DNA of 64,000 nt, taken from the NCBI GenBank assembly GCA_013399895.1, contig VXBA01010948.1, forward strand, positions 375,483 to 439,482. The letters are read 5' to 3'. Origin of the DNA: Serilophus lunatus (lineage: Eukaryota; Chordata; Aves; Passeriformes; Eurylaimidae). The notes under the pieces were generated by a model. The model did not search any database, was not told the origin of the DNA, and was given only the letters and a program-made list of their open reading frames with translations. Made by a program: the position numbers and the translations under genes. Shown here in pieces: positions 39,900 to 52,102 of the stretch. Numbering within the stretch: the stretch's first letter is position 1; the number at the start of each line of letters is the position of its first letter.

Positions 39900-40255
39900 T
39901 GTTCAGCCTGGAGAAGAGGTTTCAGTACTTAAAGGGAGCTAATGAAAAAGAGGGAGAATGATTTTTTGCATGGGCAGATAGAGATAGGACAAGGGGGAAT
40001 AGTTTTAAATTAAAAGAAGAGAGGCTTAGGTTAGATATTAGGAAGAAATTCTTTACTGTGAGGGTGGTGAGACACTGGAACAAGACGTCCAGAGAAGCTG
40101 TAGATGCTTCATCTCTGGAAATGTTCAAAGCCAGGTTGAATGGCGCTTTGAGCAACATGGTTTAGTGGAAGATGTTCCTGTTTATGGAAGGGAGGTTGGA
40201 ACTAGGTGATCTTTAAGGCTCCTTTTAATCCAAACCATTCTAGTAGTCTATGATG
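39900..40255 (+). mobile_element. CR1 3' fragment, sibling of the 36.2 kb copy
   Basis: It begins at TTCAGCCTGGAGAAGAGG and runs through TTCTTTACTGTGAGGGTGG, GAGACACTGGAACAAG and CATCTCTGGAAATGTTC. It ends at CAAACCATTCTAGTAGTCTATG. It belongs to the same CR1 subfamily and orientation as the copy 3.7 kb to the left, with different truncation and private substitutions, so the two look like independent insertions. Confidence 0.9.
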
Positions 40256-41003
40256 CATGTGGGAACCTGAACACCGACCCACTTTGTTATGACTCAGAGA
40301 GGAATTAGGAGGTGTGATGGGGTGTTTATCTTCCCAGAAGGTAGCTACAACTGCTTGATCACAACTAGGTTTAAAGCACAAAGTGAGAAACCCCCATTCA
40401 TTTCCATCAGAGGCTATCCTGGTCAGGAACTCCAAGTTTTCAAAACCCTGAAGCATCCTGGACATGGGCTGAGCACAAACTCCGCCTCTAATGCCTTTTG
40501 GATAAGGAGCACAGATCCAAATAGGATGAGTGCCTTTGACAGCATTACAGCACCCACAGTCAAACACTCCTGCAGAAACAGACCCAAAGAAAGATCTTGG
40601 CCCACAGGAGACAATCCCATTTTCTGACCAATGTAGAGATGCAGGGAGATAGATGAAAGTACGAGAGATATATATTTGTATGAGGTGGGGAACAGATGCA
40701 GATTTTACAGTAACTACAGAAAACTGGCAGAAACAGACGCTTATTGACATGCATAGTCATCCCAAGAAATGCCACTGGGGAAAACTGCCAAATCAGCCAA
40801 AACCTTGCTGAGGCCCTCTCTGGGAGACAAGATACCACCACATCTCATGCCAGGGCTGCATGCTGCCAAGAGCTTAGTCCCACAGACAAAACAATACAGT
40901 GCTGGATGGAAAGGAAATGACAATATCTTCTTGAGAAGCCCAAATCATTTTGAAAAACTACTGCAAATGGTGACAGAAGTTGAAAGCTGATACTAGGATG
41001 TCT

Positions 41004-41020
41004 AAAAAAAAAAAAAAAAA
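41004..41020. repeat. A17 homopolymer
   Basis: Seventeen A run between TCT and GCC. There is no recognisable retrotransposed sequence to its left, so I do not call it a processed-pseudogene tail. Confidence 0.9.
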
Positions 41021-44000
41021 GCCAATAAACCTCTTGGAGAGGGTAACACACAATTGGAATTAATTAAAACTGGTGGAAAAGTGCTCACCCATGCATGTGA
41101 TAATTTTGTTAATGTGATTTGGATGGGTGAGAACTAAGATTTGGATACGGTCCCCGACAGCTTCTATTCATAATGAAGCAGACACAGCTGTTTGGGGAAA
41201 TTACAGCATAATCTCATCGTTGGCAGACCCTATGGAAATGTTGCTCTATGACATGAAGGGGACAGTACTTCAGAGAGACAACTTTCTGCCTGACGAACAA
41301 CTAAGACATATGCAGAGATGATAGAGTAAATGTTAAATTTTTTGCATACTGAAAAGTGACAGGAAGTTCTGATTCAAAAGTAAAACTTCAATGGTCTGGA
41401 GACATCAGAAACTTTTGTAGAGTGTGGTTCTGTAGCATTTCCAGAATTTCAGTGTTTTAGTGGTTTTAATGTTTCTATGAGTAATAAATTTTGATTATAT
41501 CATTATTTACTTATTACTTGTTTCATACCTGTATAAATAGAATTACAAAAACTGAAGACAGAATAGCTCATGGTTTCATAGGCCAAAGCAAATTTTTCTG
41601 TTATATTTTATATTTCACTCAATAATAAAGCAGATTTTAGTTTATCCAAATTACTAATTAATTTATGCTGGTTCATCAAATTGATTTTATAAAAACAATT
41701 ATGAACAAAACAGGCTTTAAACATCTGTTACATATAGCTTCAAACTCTTCTAAATCAAACATTTTCATTTTTGGTTCCAAATAATATTCAATTCAATTCA
41801 CATCAAAAAAGTTTTATAAATAGTAAAGTCAGTGACACAGAAAGATTACTTCCTCTATCCAAATGAGTATTTTATAGTCCTAAATAATGGGGTGATAACA
41901 AACCCCATAGAGAATTCTTGGTTCTTGCCTTCATCGAGCCTATGAGTTTCCTTTTCACTTTTTTCCGTGGGTCAGTATTTCCCCTTCACTTCCAGTTGCC
42001 ATGTCACACGAAGGGTATTGCACACACCAAAGGTACCAGGTACAGCCACAAAACCTCATGGCTGCTTGCCAAGCTCCTGACTTTATGAAAACTGAGCCTG
42101 TGGTGAGCAAGATGTTGACAGAGGCAGAGAAGGCACACTGGGATAGAGCCAGAACCCCAGATGGAGGCCCACCAGAACCAACCAGGAACCACCCAAATAT
42201 CAACACAGCCTCATCCTCTAGTTTCTGAGTGCTTGCTCTCTTCCCTGTCTTTCCATGGGGATTTTGGAGTCAAGCCTGCAATAACGCAACTTCCTTATAC
42301 AATACACCTGAGAGATCCCTGGAAATCAGCACAGATTACAGTTTGTTGGAAATCAGACACCTGCATCACTCCTGAGAGCACAGCCAAAGCTAAAGGTGCT
42401 AAAGGAAAGCTGTCCCCTGATTTTTCCAAGGGAGGGGAGATGGCAGCACCTCTCTCCATGACCTGAAGCAACGGGACTGAAAATTAAGCTGCCAGCATGA
42501 GATGCCAACCCTGGGAATTGCTGTAGCAGCTGGCAGTATCATGATATGTAAATGGCTTGCAAGTGCAACTTTCCTTTCTGAATAAAATGAAAAAACCAGG
42601 AAAAGATTCTCCACATTAGAAGCATTTATTTATATCCTTAATTGCCCACATATTGCATCTGAAGAACATCAACACAGCAGACAGAGCAAGGGATTGCACT
42701 GCTTTTCCTTTGGCTGAATACCTCCTTTCAGCACTAGAATGTTTTATGTCACATGCCCTACTGTGGATGGGATCCAGCATGGACCACGTGCTGTCAGCTA
42801 AAGAAACCTGTGTCTGCTTGGTCTCCCTGGGGATCAGTCCCATAACTTCTCTTGTCATGGCAGTGGCAATAGGAATGCCAAGAGCAGAAATTTTTGTACA
42901 GCTCCATAATTTATCTCCAGTTACATTATGGGAATCAGTATGTCTTCAACACAAACACGTCAAAAACCTTCTCAGATAGTATATATAATTTCTTTTCCAT
43001 GGGAAACTTGTAAATCTGTGTGTTAGGGATTGTTGGGTTTTTTTCAAAACTGCATTTTCTAATACAAATTTATTACCTGTGAGGGCTGTATTCCCAAAGT
43101 ACAGTATACAGAAAGGATCCTGCTGACTGATATTTCAAAGAAGTACAGGATTTAGGATTAAAGATTCTCATTATCAAAATTGACAAATTATTTTAATTAT
43201 TAACATCAATCAAGTCTCCACAAGGCATAAGCTTTAACAGTAGTTTTCCAAGACTTCTTTATTTTTATGTTTCTATTTGCTTTCAAATATTCACTGTTGG
43301 ATAAGACAACATACTCGGATATAAGCAATCCTATTAATCAGTTCTCCTCTAAAAGGCAGAAGTCTCTAATTGTCTTAGCAATAGCAGCCAGGAGGATGAT
43401 TGATAACCACTGCACTTTATCTTGAACATATGTCTGGTTTTAATTCCATATAGGTACACATGGTTAAGGGTAAAGGAACAACTCATACTTTCTGAGGCAC
43501 AATGCTATTCAATTTAAGGACTTGAAAGAAAAGCAAACAGCAGAACCTCAGAGAACACCATTGTGAAGAAAGATGGCACTAGATAAGGGCATGCTGGCTG
43601 TTTAAATAGCAAGAGCTCGTAAATCAAGCAAGGCAAGACAAGACCTCGGCCCAATCCATGTATACCTCTAATGCCACAGCCATAAGTAAAACACAGGGAG
43701 TACATGAAAACCTTGACTCAAAAGCCCAAAGGAAAGAAAATTATCACTTATCACCCCAGGGCACGACAGAGCAAATGAAAATGGCAAGAAAGGAAGCAGT
43801 AAAGAAGTTTTCTTGGACACAAATCTAATCAAGGCAAAAAATTGATTCTTCCCAAACAATTTCAAACAAAAGGAAGAAAAATTATCTATCATCAGTCCAT
43901 GCTGTCACAGCTCAGCCCATCTGTTGCATATGGAGATGTTGCCCCCCAGGGTCAATCCCCAAACACAAAATATGGGGGCAGCCCTCCACACTACTTTCTT

Positions 44001-46109
44001 TTGCCCCAGATGCTAGCAGGGGCACCACACATGCACCACTGCATCACTGAGCACTCCCGGGCACAGTGCCACTAATGGAAACAGGAGATCAAAGTGAAGG
44101 TGTGAGATGCACCATTAGCTCCTGTTTTTCTCCTCTTTCAGAAGGGAGGGAGCAGCAAAGGGATCCTGCCCATACTTACTGAGCACCTTCACCTTGCAGA
44201 GCCCAGCCAGCAACCTACTATATCCCTCTCTATCGAAACACATGAACTGTAGTTGATAAAATCTCCAACAGCTGGACGGTAGATGCGTGGGGCCTCAAAA
44301 CACTGCTTAGTTTATTTCTGTACAGTACAAAATCTTGACACAGAAAGGGGATTGTGAAATGTTTCCAAAATGATCATTGTTTTTTTTGCTAAGACTGCTA
44401 AATCTTTCCTGGCTTCCAAAAAACATCTGGGAGACAGAAAAAAATAGATTTAGTTATAACACTCAAACATGAAAAAGAGTTCATAAATTTGCTTCCTATT
44501 GAGCAAAAACCCAGAAGCTTTGTCTACTCCAGCAAATTTACCCACTGCTGATAAAGCAGTTACAGCTGGTGCTGAACTCAGTTTAACTTCGAGTGTAGCC
44601 AAGGGTAAACTGTCTTTCCACATCATTTTCTGAATTCTACTGAATTCAAGGGCAGGTAAATGTGTCAGTTTTTAACTGAATACCTAAATGTGAATTTGGA
44701 ACCCTAATTTTAGATTGCTAGGTTTGCACATTTCAGTTTGAACCATCACCATTTCTGTAATGTTGTCAGACTTTCAGAATCATTACTGCAGTCAAACTTC
44801 TGAAACGTTACTGCAGATATACATAGGCAATCCACTAGTAAAAACTGAAGCAAATGTAAAACAGTATCAGAAAAAAATCTTCTTCCATAATTTGACAAAT
44901 TATGACGTGATTTGTGACTACAGACAAAAAGGGGGAAAAAACAATGTTAATTTGTTTTGAAAAGCAGTGGCAAGATGAAAACTATGTTAAAATCCAGACT
45001 GGGTTCTGGACTAGAGGAGCCTGGTTACATCAGTTACTATGACCAACTTAAGGGCATAAAGCTCCTTGTGGTTTTATTCACAGTTGCACTTTCACATCAG
45101 GCGCTGTAAAGTACATGAAGTAGCTTTCCAGGTGTAATTCCAGCTGTTAGGAAGGCAGAAAGAACGTATTTAATTATTCTACTCAAGCCATGCTGATTCA
45201 GATGCCATGCTGCCTATTTGCACCACATCTCTGTGGTGGCTTAGGGCTCAGCAAGGGCAAATTAGCAAGAAAGTTCTTATTTAAGAGCACAGAAGGCAGA
45301 ATGCAAAATCTTGTAAGTCAGAAAGGTCAAGCACAACTAATGCATTACCTGCCTGTTGCTACTGATCTTGAAAGTGTACTACAAGTACACCACAGCAAAC
45401 ACTGCTCTGGAAAAAATTACATTTGTTCTGCTTAAAAAAAATTGTATATATTACTCAAAAACATTTGCAACAACTTGTCTGTCAGAAGATTGCATTCCCA
45501 TTTCCATAAATTAACTGAAATTTGATTCAGCTTCAGCACTCTACCACCTTTCTATTTACCATGACTCTACCACCCTGCATTCCTTACATGTGTAGATAAA
45601 ATAAGAAAGACTCATTGTGAACTTCAGGGATTGTTTTCCCTATTGTGTTTTCAACATCAAATTTTCCTACAATAAAAGGACAGGATTTAATAGCTTTTTG
45701 CTTATATTTATTTTTTTAATGTTGTTGATTAGCACCCACAGTTGTACATCAGGCATCTTCTATACCCATTACATACAATCTACTGAACACTAGCAAGTCC
45801 CCTTCTCCTAAGCCCAAGGGGAAAGGGATGTTTCTTTTGAGTTGCATGTCCCACTTTCTACTTACCCCAACAATACAATTGTTTCTCCTCCCTCCTTCTG
45901 AAGCTGGGAAGATGTTCAGGATTTGCAGCATGTGCAGAAGACCAGTCGGGCTTTCAAGGCAAAACACTGAAATCACGAAAAAAAAATAAATGGGGGGGGA
46001 GTGATGTAAAGGAAGCACCTGCAAATTCCCTTCCTTCTTCCTCCAGTTTGACTACATCTGCAAAATGAACAGAGAAGGATGTAGTCTTCCAAGGAACTGC
46101 TCAAGAATT

Positions 46110-46640
46110 TCCAGCTTTGCTGGTAGAGCTGGCTGGGAGACAAGTGCTAGTGGAGGACAAGATGAATGTGAATCATCAGTGTATCCTTGCAGCAACAAGG
46201 GCTAACCCTGTACTGGATGGCATTCACCAAAGAGTAGCCAGCACATGAGGGAAATGATCCTTCCCTCTGCTTGAATGCGGCATCTGGAGCACTGTCTGAA
46301 TTGCAGGGCCTCAGGTTGCTGATACTGGAGAGGAGTAAGAGAAGGACTACCAAGAAGGCTGCAGATCTGAAGCATGTAGGAAGACAGGCTGAGGGATAAG
46401 GGTCTTTCAGCCTGAAAGACTGGAGCATGAGTGGGACATAATAGCTGTTCTCAAACACCTAAAAAGAGGAATAATAGTGAAGATGGAGCCAGACTCACCT
46501 CATAGGTAGCCAGCCAAAGGAAAAGAAGAAAAAAGAAAATCAAGCTGCATTAAGAAACAACAAATGTAAGAGGGGAAAAAAGTCACACTGACAGAGGTGA
46601 AGCACTGGCACAGATCACCAGGCAGATCATATTATAACTC
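46110..46640 (+). mobile_element. Degraded CR1 ORF2 fragment
   Basis: Fragments in several plus frames follow the order of the CR1 ORF2 C-terminus. CAGTGTATCCTTGCAGCAAC and AAGGGCTAACC correspond to the QCA..AATRAN helix. GTAGCCAGCACATGAGGGAA and ATGATCCTTCC correspond to VAST-REMI. Later GGTCTTTCAGCCTGAAAG and GAAGCACTGGCACAGATCACC fit the FSLE and HWNRL positions. Many indels interrupt it, and no 8-bp tail is seen. Confidence 0.72.
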
Positions 46641-49600
46641 CTGAAAGTAGAAATGTTAACACTAATAAAAAAAACAAAGATTGCTTTTGCTTGAAACTGG
46701 AGAGATCTGCCCCTCACATACAGCTCTGAGCATGACAGTGTTCACTAAGAAATAGGAGGACGTCAAGAAAAATGAAAGATAATAGGATAGCAGTGTCCTA
46801 TAATTAACCACTGCATACCAGTACAGTAGTTCATCAAACATTGTACTTAAATTTCACAAGGAGGATGAAACTATAATCAGATGTTTTTAAGAACATTTTA
46901 GACAAACCTTAGAAATTATGTGATTCTAGATTATTTTGCCTCAAAGAAGAGGAATGGATAATGTGACCTCCGTCTCAATCTTATTTTGTAACTTATCTAT
47001 GAATCTTTGGGAAACAGCAATAAAATAAACTAATGTATGCAACACGGATAAATAATAACTATGGGAACTATAAACTCCTGTCCAGAAAATGCTTCCATAC
47101 ATGCTGAATTTTATAATCTTAAGCCATCTTACAGATGTCAAGGGGAAGACTCAGAGCAGTAAAATTATGCACATGTCAGAGGGTTTGCACTGTCAGTACA
47201 ATAACTCTCACTCCTGTACAGCATGAGGAAAGAAGACTGTTCACACTTCTATGCTGCCTGTATGAAAGCTTCCAAATAAAAATAATTAATGTCTGGAAAC
47301 GTCTGGCTAGAAAAGAGCTCTGGTAGTTTGTACAAGAAACAGTTGTAGGATTTTGGACATAGAAAAAGTGACAGTCCAATGAATCAGCAAGCTTTGTAAT
47401 GCTTTTGTACATTCATTTGGAGTGTATGGAGATGGAATAATAAGAATAATTTAATGTCAGAAGCTCCCACTTTTGAAGTCAGGATGTCTTGACATCAAAT
47501 GTTTTAGGATACTGGCACATTCTTACTGTGAACTATAAAGAGATCTTAGTATTGTCAGTCTTGAAGTAAAGTAAGGGATTTTTGTTCAATATTACAGAAT
47601 GTATTTCTATTGTTAACAAATTGAAAGAGTCAACGATGATTTGGGGATATAAACTTTTTTATGGGATGAAGTAGGGTGAGGTGGAGAATGTTTCCCAGGA
47701 TGGGAAATGAACAGAATGCTCTGGCCAAAGCAAAGATAGTACACATGATTCCTAGACAGAGTGGTAGGGATGTTCTGAGAATGCTTACAAAGAAAGAGTG
47801 ATAAAGACTGTTAAGTCACACCTGGTTTGTCTTTACCAGACTAATATGCATTGTGTCAGATAAACACTTTAGTGACTTTTATGTAATTGCTTAGAAGATT
47901 GAATCTGAAAAAAACAGCAGTTAAACTGGTCTGGCTAACATACAATACTCCTGAAGCAACACTATTAGTGGTAACAGAGCGAAAATGAGAAAAGCAAAAT
48001 TAAAGTGAAACGATCGCTTCTCCTGCTATGACTCAGTTCTGCACCATGAGCTTTACTAGAGGATCAAGCCTATTGCTATAATCATTAAAAACTGATTAAG
48101 AGAGAGCAGTGAAAAATAAACATTATGAAACTATTTCCCTCATGCTATGGAATGGATTATATATGAAAAAATTAGTGGATTGTTCATTTAGTCTTATTGT
48201 TTGCTTACAGTAACTTACACAAGGTAATACGGGAATATAAGTACCTGAGAGTGCAATGGGGGAATGAAAATGTTCCCCTGCCAGGAGTAACACCAAAGAA
48301 GCAGGGTGCCTCTTGGGTATTCCACTCTTCTGAAAATTAGTCAACTTTCAAGAAAGCTTCCACGGGTTAACTGACAATGACAGAAGTAAATACAAAGCAA
48401 AAACTGCAAGAGTGCATTTTTAATAACTGTGGTTTGTCTTTGTTTATTTGGCAAACTGTCTAAATACCACTGTAGCCCTATATTAACCTATCTCCCAAGG
48501 ACTCAATCAGCTAATGTTCCAGTGCTGGCCTTGAAAAAGCATAAAGAAGACTTATTTATAAATAGTTTCTCTGTGTTCAGTGCATTTTTGCTTTATTCTT
48601 TCAAGTAAGGAAGGCTGTTGCCAAAAACTACACACCAATATCATCTGGCAAGCTTTCTGTAGTGTTATCTGATCTTCAGAGACATTAAATCTGTGCTGCA
48701 AATACATATTCAACAACTCACCAAAGGTGGAATTTGTGGTGTACTACACAAATACATATGCAATTGATAAGACAGAACAGCTGTTGTGGAGACATTTCCA
48801 CATAATTCACTCAATGAAAGCAACATATATGCTACTGTCATCTTCCTACCAAAAAACCTTGGAAAGCATGCTGACAGAAGTAAGTGCACAAAATCATTAG
48901 CTATACTGCCATTTGCATATACGTTTTCACCCCTTTGCTTTCATTGCACTCAAAAGCTGCATCTTACATTATATATGGGCTGCATTTTAAAAAGGAACTG
49001 CTTATGTCTACAGACCAGGCAATTACAGAAGTAGAGAATAGCCATGTGCAAGGTTTTCTTCCCTTCTTTACACATACTGTTAGGCTTAAATAGCCAAAAT
49101 ACATTTTCAGGAATGACGCACTACATGACAAATTTCAGGCTAGACTTAGTTTTTGTCATGAATGAACACAAACCATATACAGAAGTGTTTTTGAAAAACA
49201 AGAAGAGATAGAATCTTCACTGTACAACAGCAGTGCACAATGTCATAATGCAAAAAACAGGATATTACAAGCTGTGAGGACACTTCTAGAGATCTTAATT
49301 CTGTTCTAAACCTATCCAAGGCCTTAATTACTTCCTCTGTAATGCATGTATGCCTAATATCTAATCATGCTTCACCTTTCATCTTCTCTTCTTCCTCTCC
49401 CATAGTCTTGACATCTAATGTTCTGTTCAAAGCACACGCAAGCAGAAAATTCTTTCATCTTATCCTTAGGGAAAGTGCAAAGCATCAAGCAGAGGTAACA
49501 AGGTCTCTACAGTATCTATCATCTTTGTTAACAGCCAGTTTCATATTTTGCAGGAGTAGGCAAAAAATCTGTTGGTGCAAGTACATGAGGAATCAGATGG

Positions 49601-51340
49601 TGCCCCGATCCAATTTCTGCTACGTGATATGAAGTCCACGCCTCTTTCATAGACATGAAAGCACAGACATACAACTGCACTGGTAGCAACTGAAATTCAA
49701 TCAGTTTTCTGCACTACGGTCTTACTGCGCGTACTTATATTTTTAGGATGTTCTTTAAGTTTATATGATTTAGAAAGAACTTTTTCTGTTAAAACACAAG
49801 GCTTGCAAAAACGACATACCACAAGATACAGATTTCAAAATTGACAGATTATGTGTAAGAGGGCATTCTTGATTTTGATTCTATGAATTGATTTTTAGGA
49901 TTAAGAGAATATTAGATCACAGAGACCATAATACTTGATCATACAGTTGAATCTCATCCATACAAAGACATTATGCGTTGACACAAAGAATGAGGATAAA
50001 TTTAAGGCATTTCAGCCCCTGAGAAACTAGGCAGAGACATGCAAGACTAAGATACAAGAACATCTGAGGTCCATGCACATCAGGGAGCTGATGTGCTTGC
50101 CAGCACAGGGAATTCTCTGGCCAGCAATGATGCCCCCTGACACAGTAGAAAAATGATGAGTTCTCTTGTCTTTGATAATTTCCTCCCAGTCCAAAATCTG
50201 GCCAGGATTTGGAAGCTGAGAATCTTAACCAAGACTCATCATTCAAGTAATTAGAAATACAATCGTTTGTACCTCTTGTCTCTGTTACTTGAGTCCCATC
50301 TCCACCAGTGTTTCATCCCTGATTGTTTACAGAATGCAAAACACCTCACAAGCTAAATCAAGCCCTCATTCTCTCATCCCCACCCCATATCAAATATAAA
50401 TAGATCCGGAAAACATTAATTGCATATTAGAATTAAAATACCAACAGATCAATGAAATCTACCAGCAGAAGTCCTGTATCATAATCACATCAAGGAATTT
50501 TAAATTTTAAGCTATTACACTCCTGCATATTGTTCCTTGGGAATGGCTAGACATCCCAGTGCTCAGAGAGCACTTGAAAATGATCTAATTCTATCCGAGT
50601 CTGACCTTAAATATTGCAGTGAGGATAGTGAAAGAAGGCACGCATGAGCAGCCTTGACTTAAACACAGCAGCTAGAAGTCCTGGGTAAGTAAGAAAGGAC
50701 TCATATGAAGTTCAAATCTGCCTTGTTCCAACCCTGTGTACTGAAAAGAATTTAATGAATAGTCCAGTAAGGATATGTAGACAAAAATGCATCCAAATCA
50801 AGCACTGAAATAATTTCAACTGATGGATGAATTAATACAAAATGAAATGTCTTAAGAGGAACTTTGCAGAGAAAATACCTATGTTTATTAACCATATTAC
50901 TTGTTAGACATAAACTGTCCTGCTTTAGCTTAAAGACAACCCTATGTTTCTAAGGGAAGCATACTTGAGTTCTTCAGTACAATAGCTCTTATCACCAAAA
51001 ATGGTATCTTTGCATCAGGTTTTGCATATAAAAAGAAATTATCAGTGAAAATTATCCTGTGTGAACTGCATTACTTTGTTTACACAGAATGTTTGTTATA
51101 ATGAATGGTATTTCCAATTCATCATGCCAGATTGAGATTTCAACAATTACACCTTCCAGTTGCAATTACTGCTATTTGTGCAAATGTTTTCCACTCATTT
51201 GTTTTAGCTCTATTGTTGCACAAGTTACATCGGCAAGAATTTTTCCAAACAACAGAAATTCCCCTTTGACACCCAGCTTTTAATAAAATACATGTATTCT
51301 CATAGCACAGCTCTCTTAATTAAAAAGAATATCAAGTCTT

Positions 51341-51354
51341 AAAAAAAAAAAAAA
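51341..51354. repeat. A14 homopolymer
   Basis: Fourteen A precede GGAAG in AT-rich DNA. No flanking element is recognised. Confidence 0.9.
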
Positions 51355-52076
51355 GGAAGTGGTATAGTAGCACTTCCAGCCCACACCTAGACTAAAAGTA
51401 CACACAGCTAGCGATGTTCTTGGGCAGTGGGAACAGCTGGCCTGAAGTGGTCCATCTGTGTCTTTCCAAACATTATTATCCCCCCAAAGAGGGTGGATAG
51501 TTGCAACTGTATCCTTCAAGGTTCAAATTTTGGAGATATGCTAAGGAAATATTTGGGAGAGTATTAACTCTCATAGGCCAAAGTTACACCAGCTGCCGCT
51601 ACAACAGTTTAATCAGGGAGAGATCAATGAGTGCTCAGGAAGGCTTCCTGTTCAGTTTACCTGCATAGATGTGACTGAGGGAAACAGAAAAAAACATGGA
51701 ATGCTGTGGAGAACCTCACTGTACTCCCAGACTCCTAAGCCCAATAAAATAAGCCTGAAAGACAGGAATCAACCTCTGAATAGTAATGGCCTACTACTCC
51801 TGCAATCTGATATGCTTTTTCTCTTTCAGCCTCTTCACTCTGGAAAACAGTTTATTTAAGAAATACCCCAGTAAATACATTTACATGGTATTTATGGCTT
51901 CAGACTTTAAGAAAACATATACTGTCAGTGGAATACCCCAGAGTGCAGTTGATTATCTTCTGCCCCGTTTCTCGCGTGGTACTAAAGCCAGAGCCAAACC
52001 TTGTGGGAAGGGGATGCAGTGCCTGGAATTTAACTCTCAAAAACTATTTTCAAGAACAGATTAAAAATTTGTATTT

Positions 52077-52102
52077 TATATATATATATATATTTTTTTT
52101 TT
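52077..52102. repeat. TA dinucleotide run followed by T10
   Basis: Eight TA units (52077-52092) run into ten T (52093-52102). This is a simple-sequence tract, probably polymorphic in length. Confidence 0.9.
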
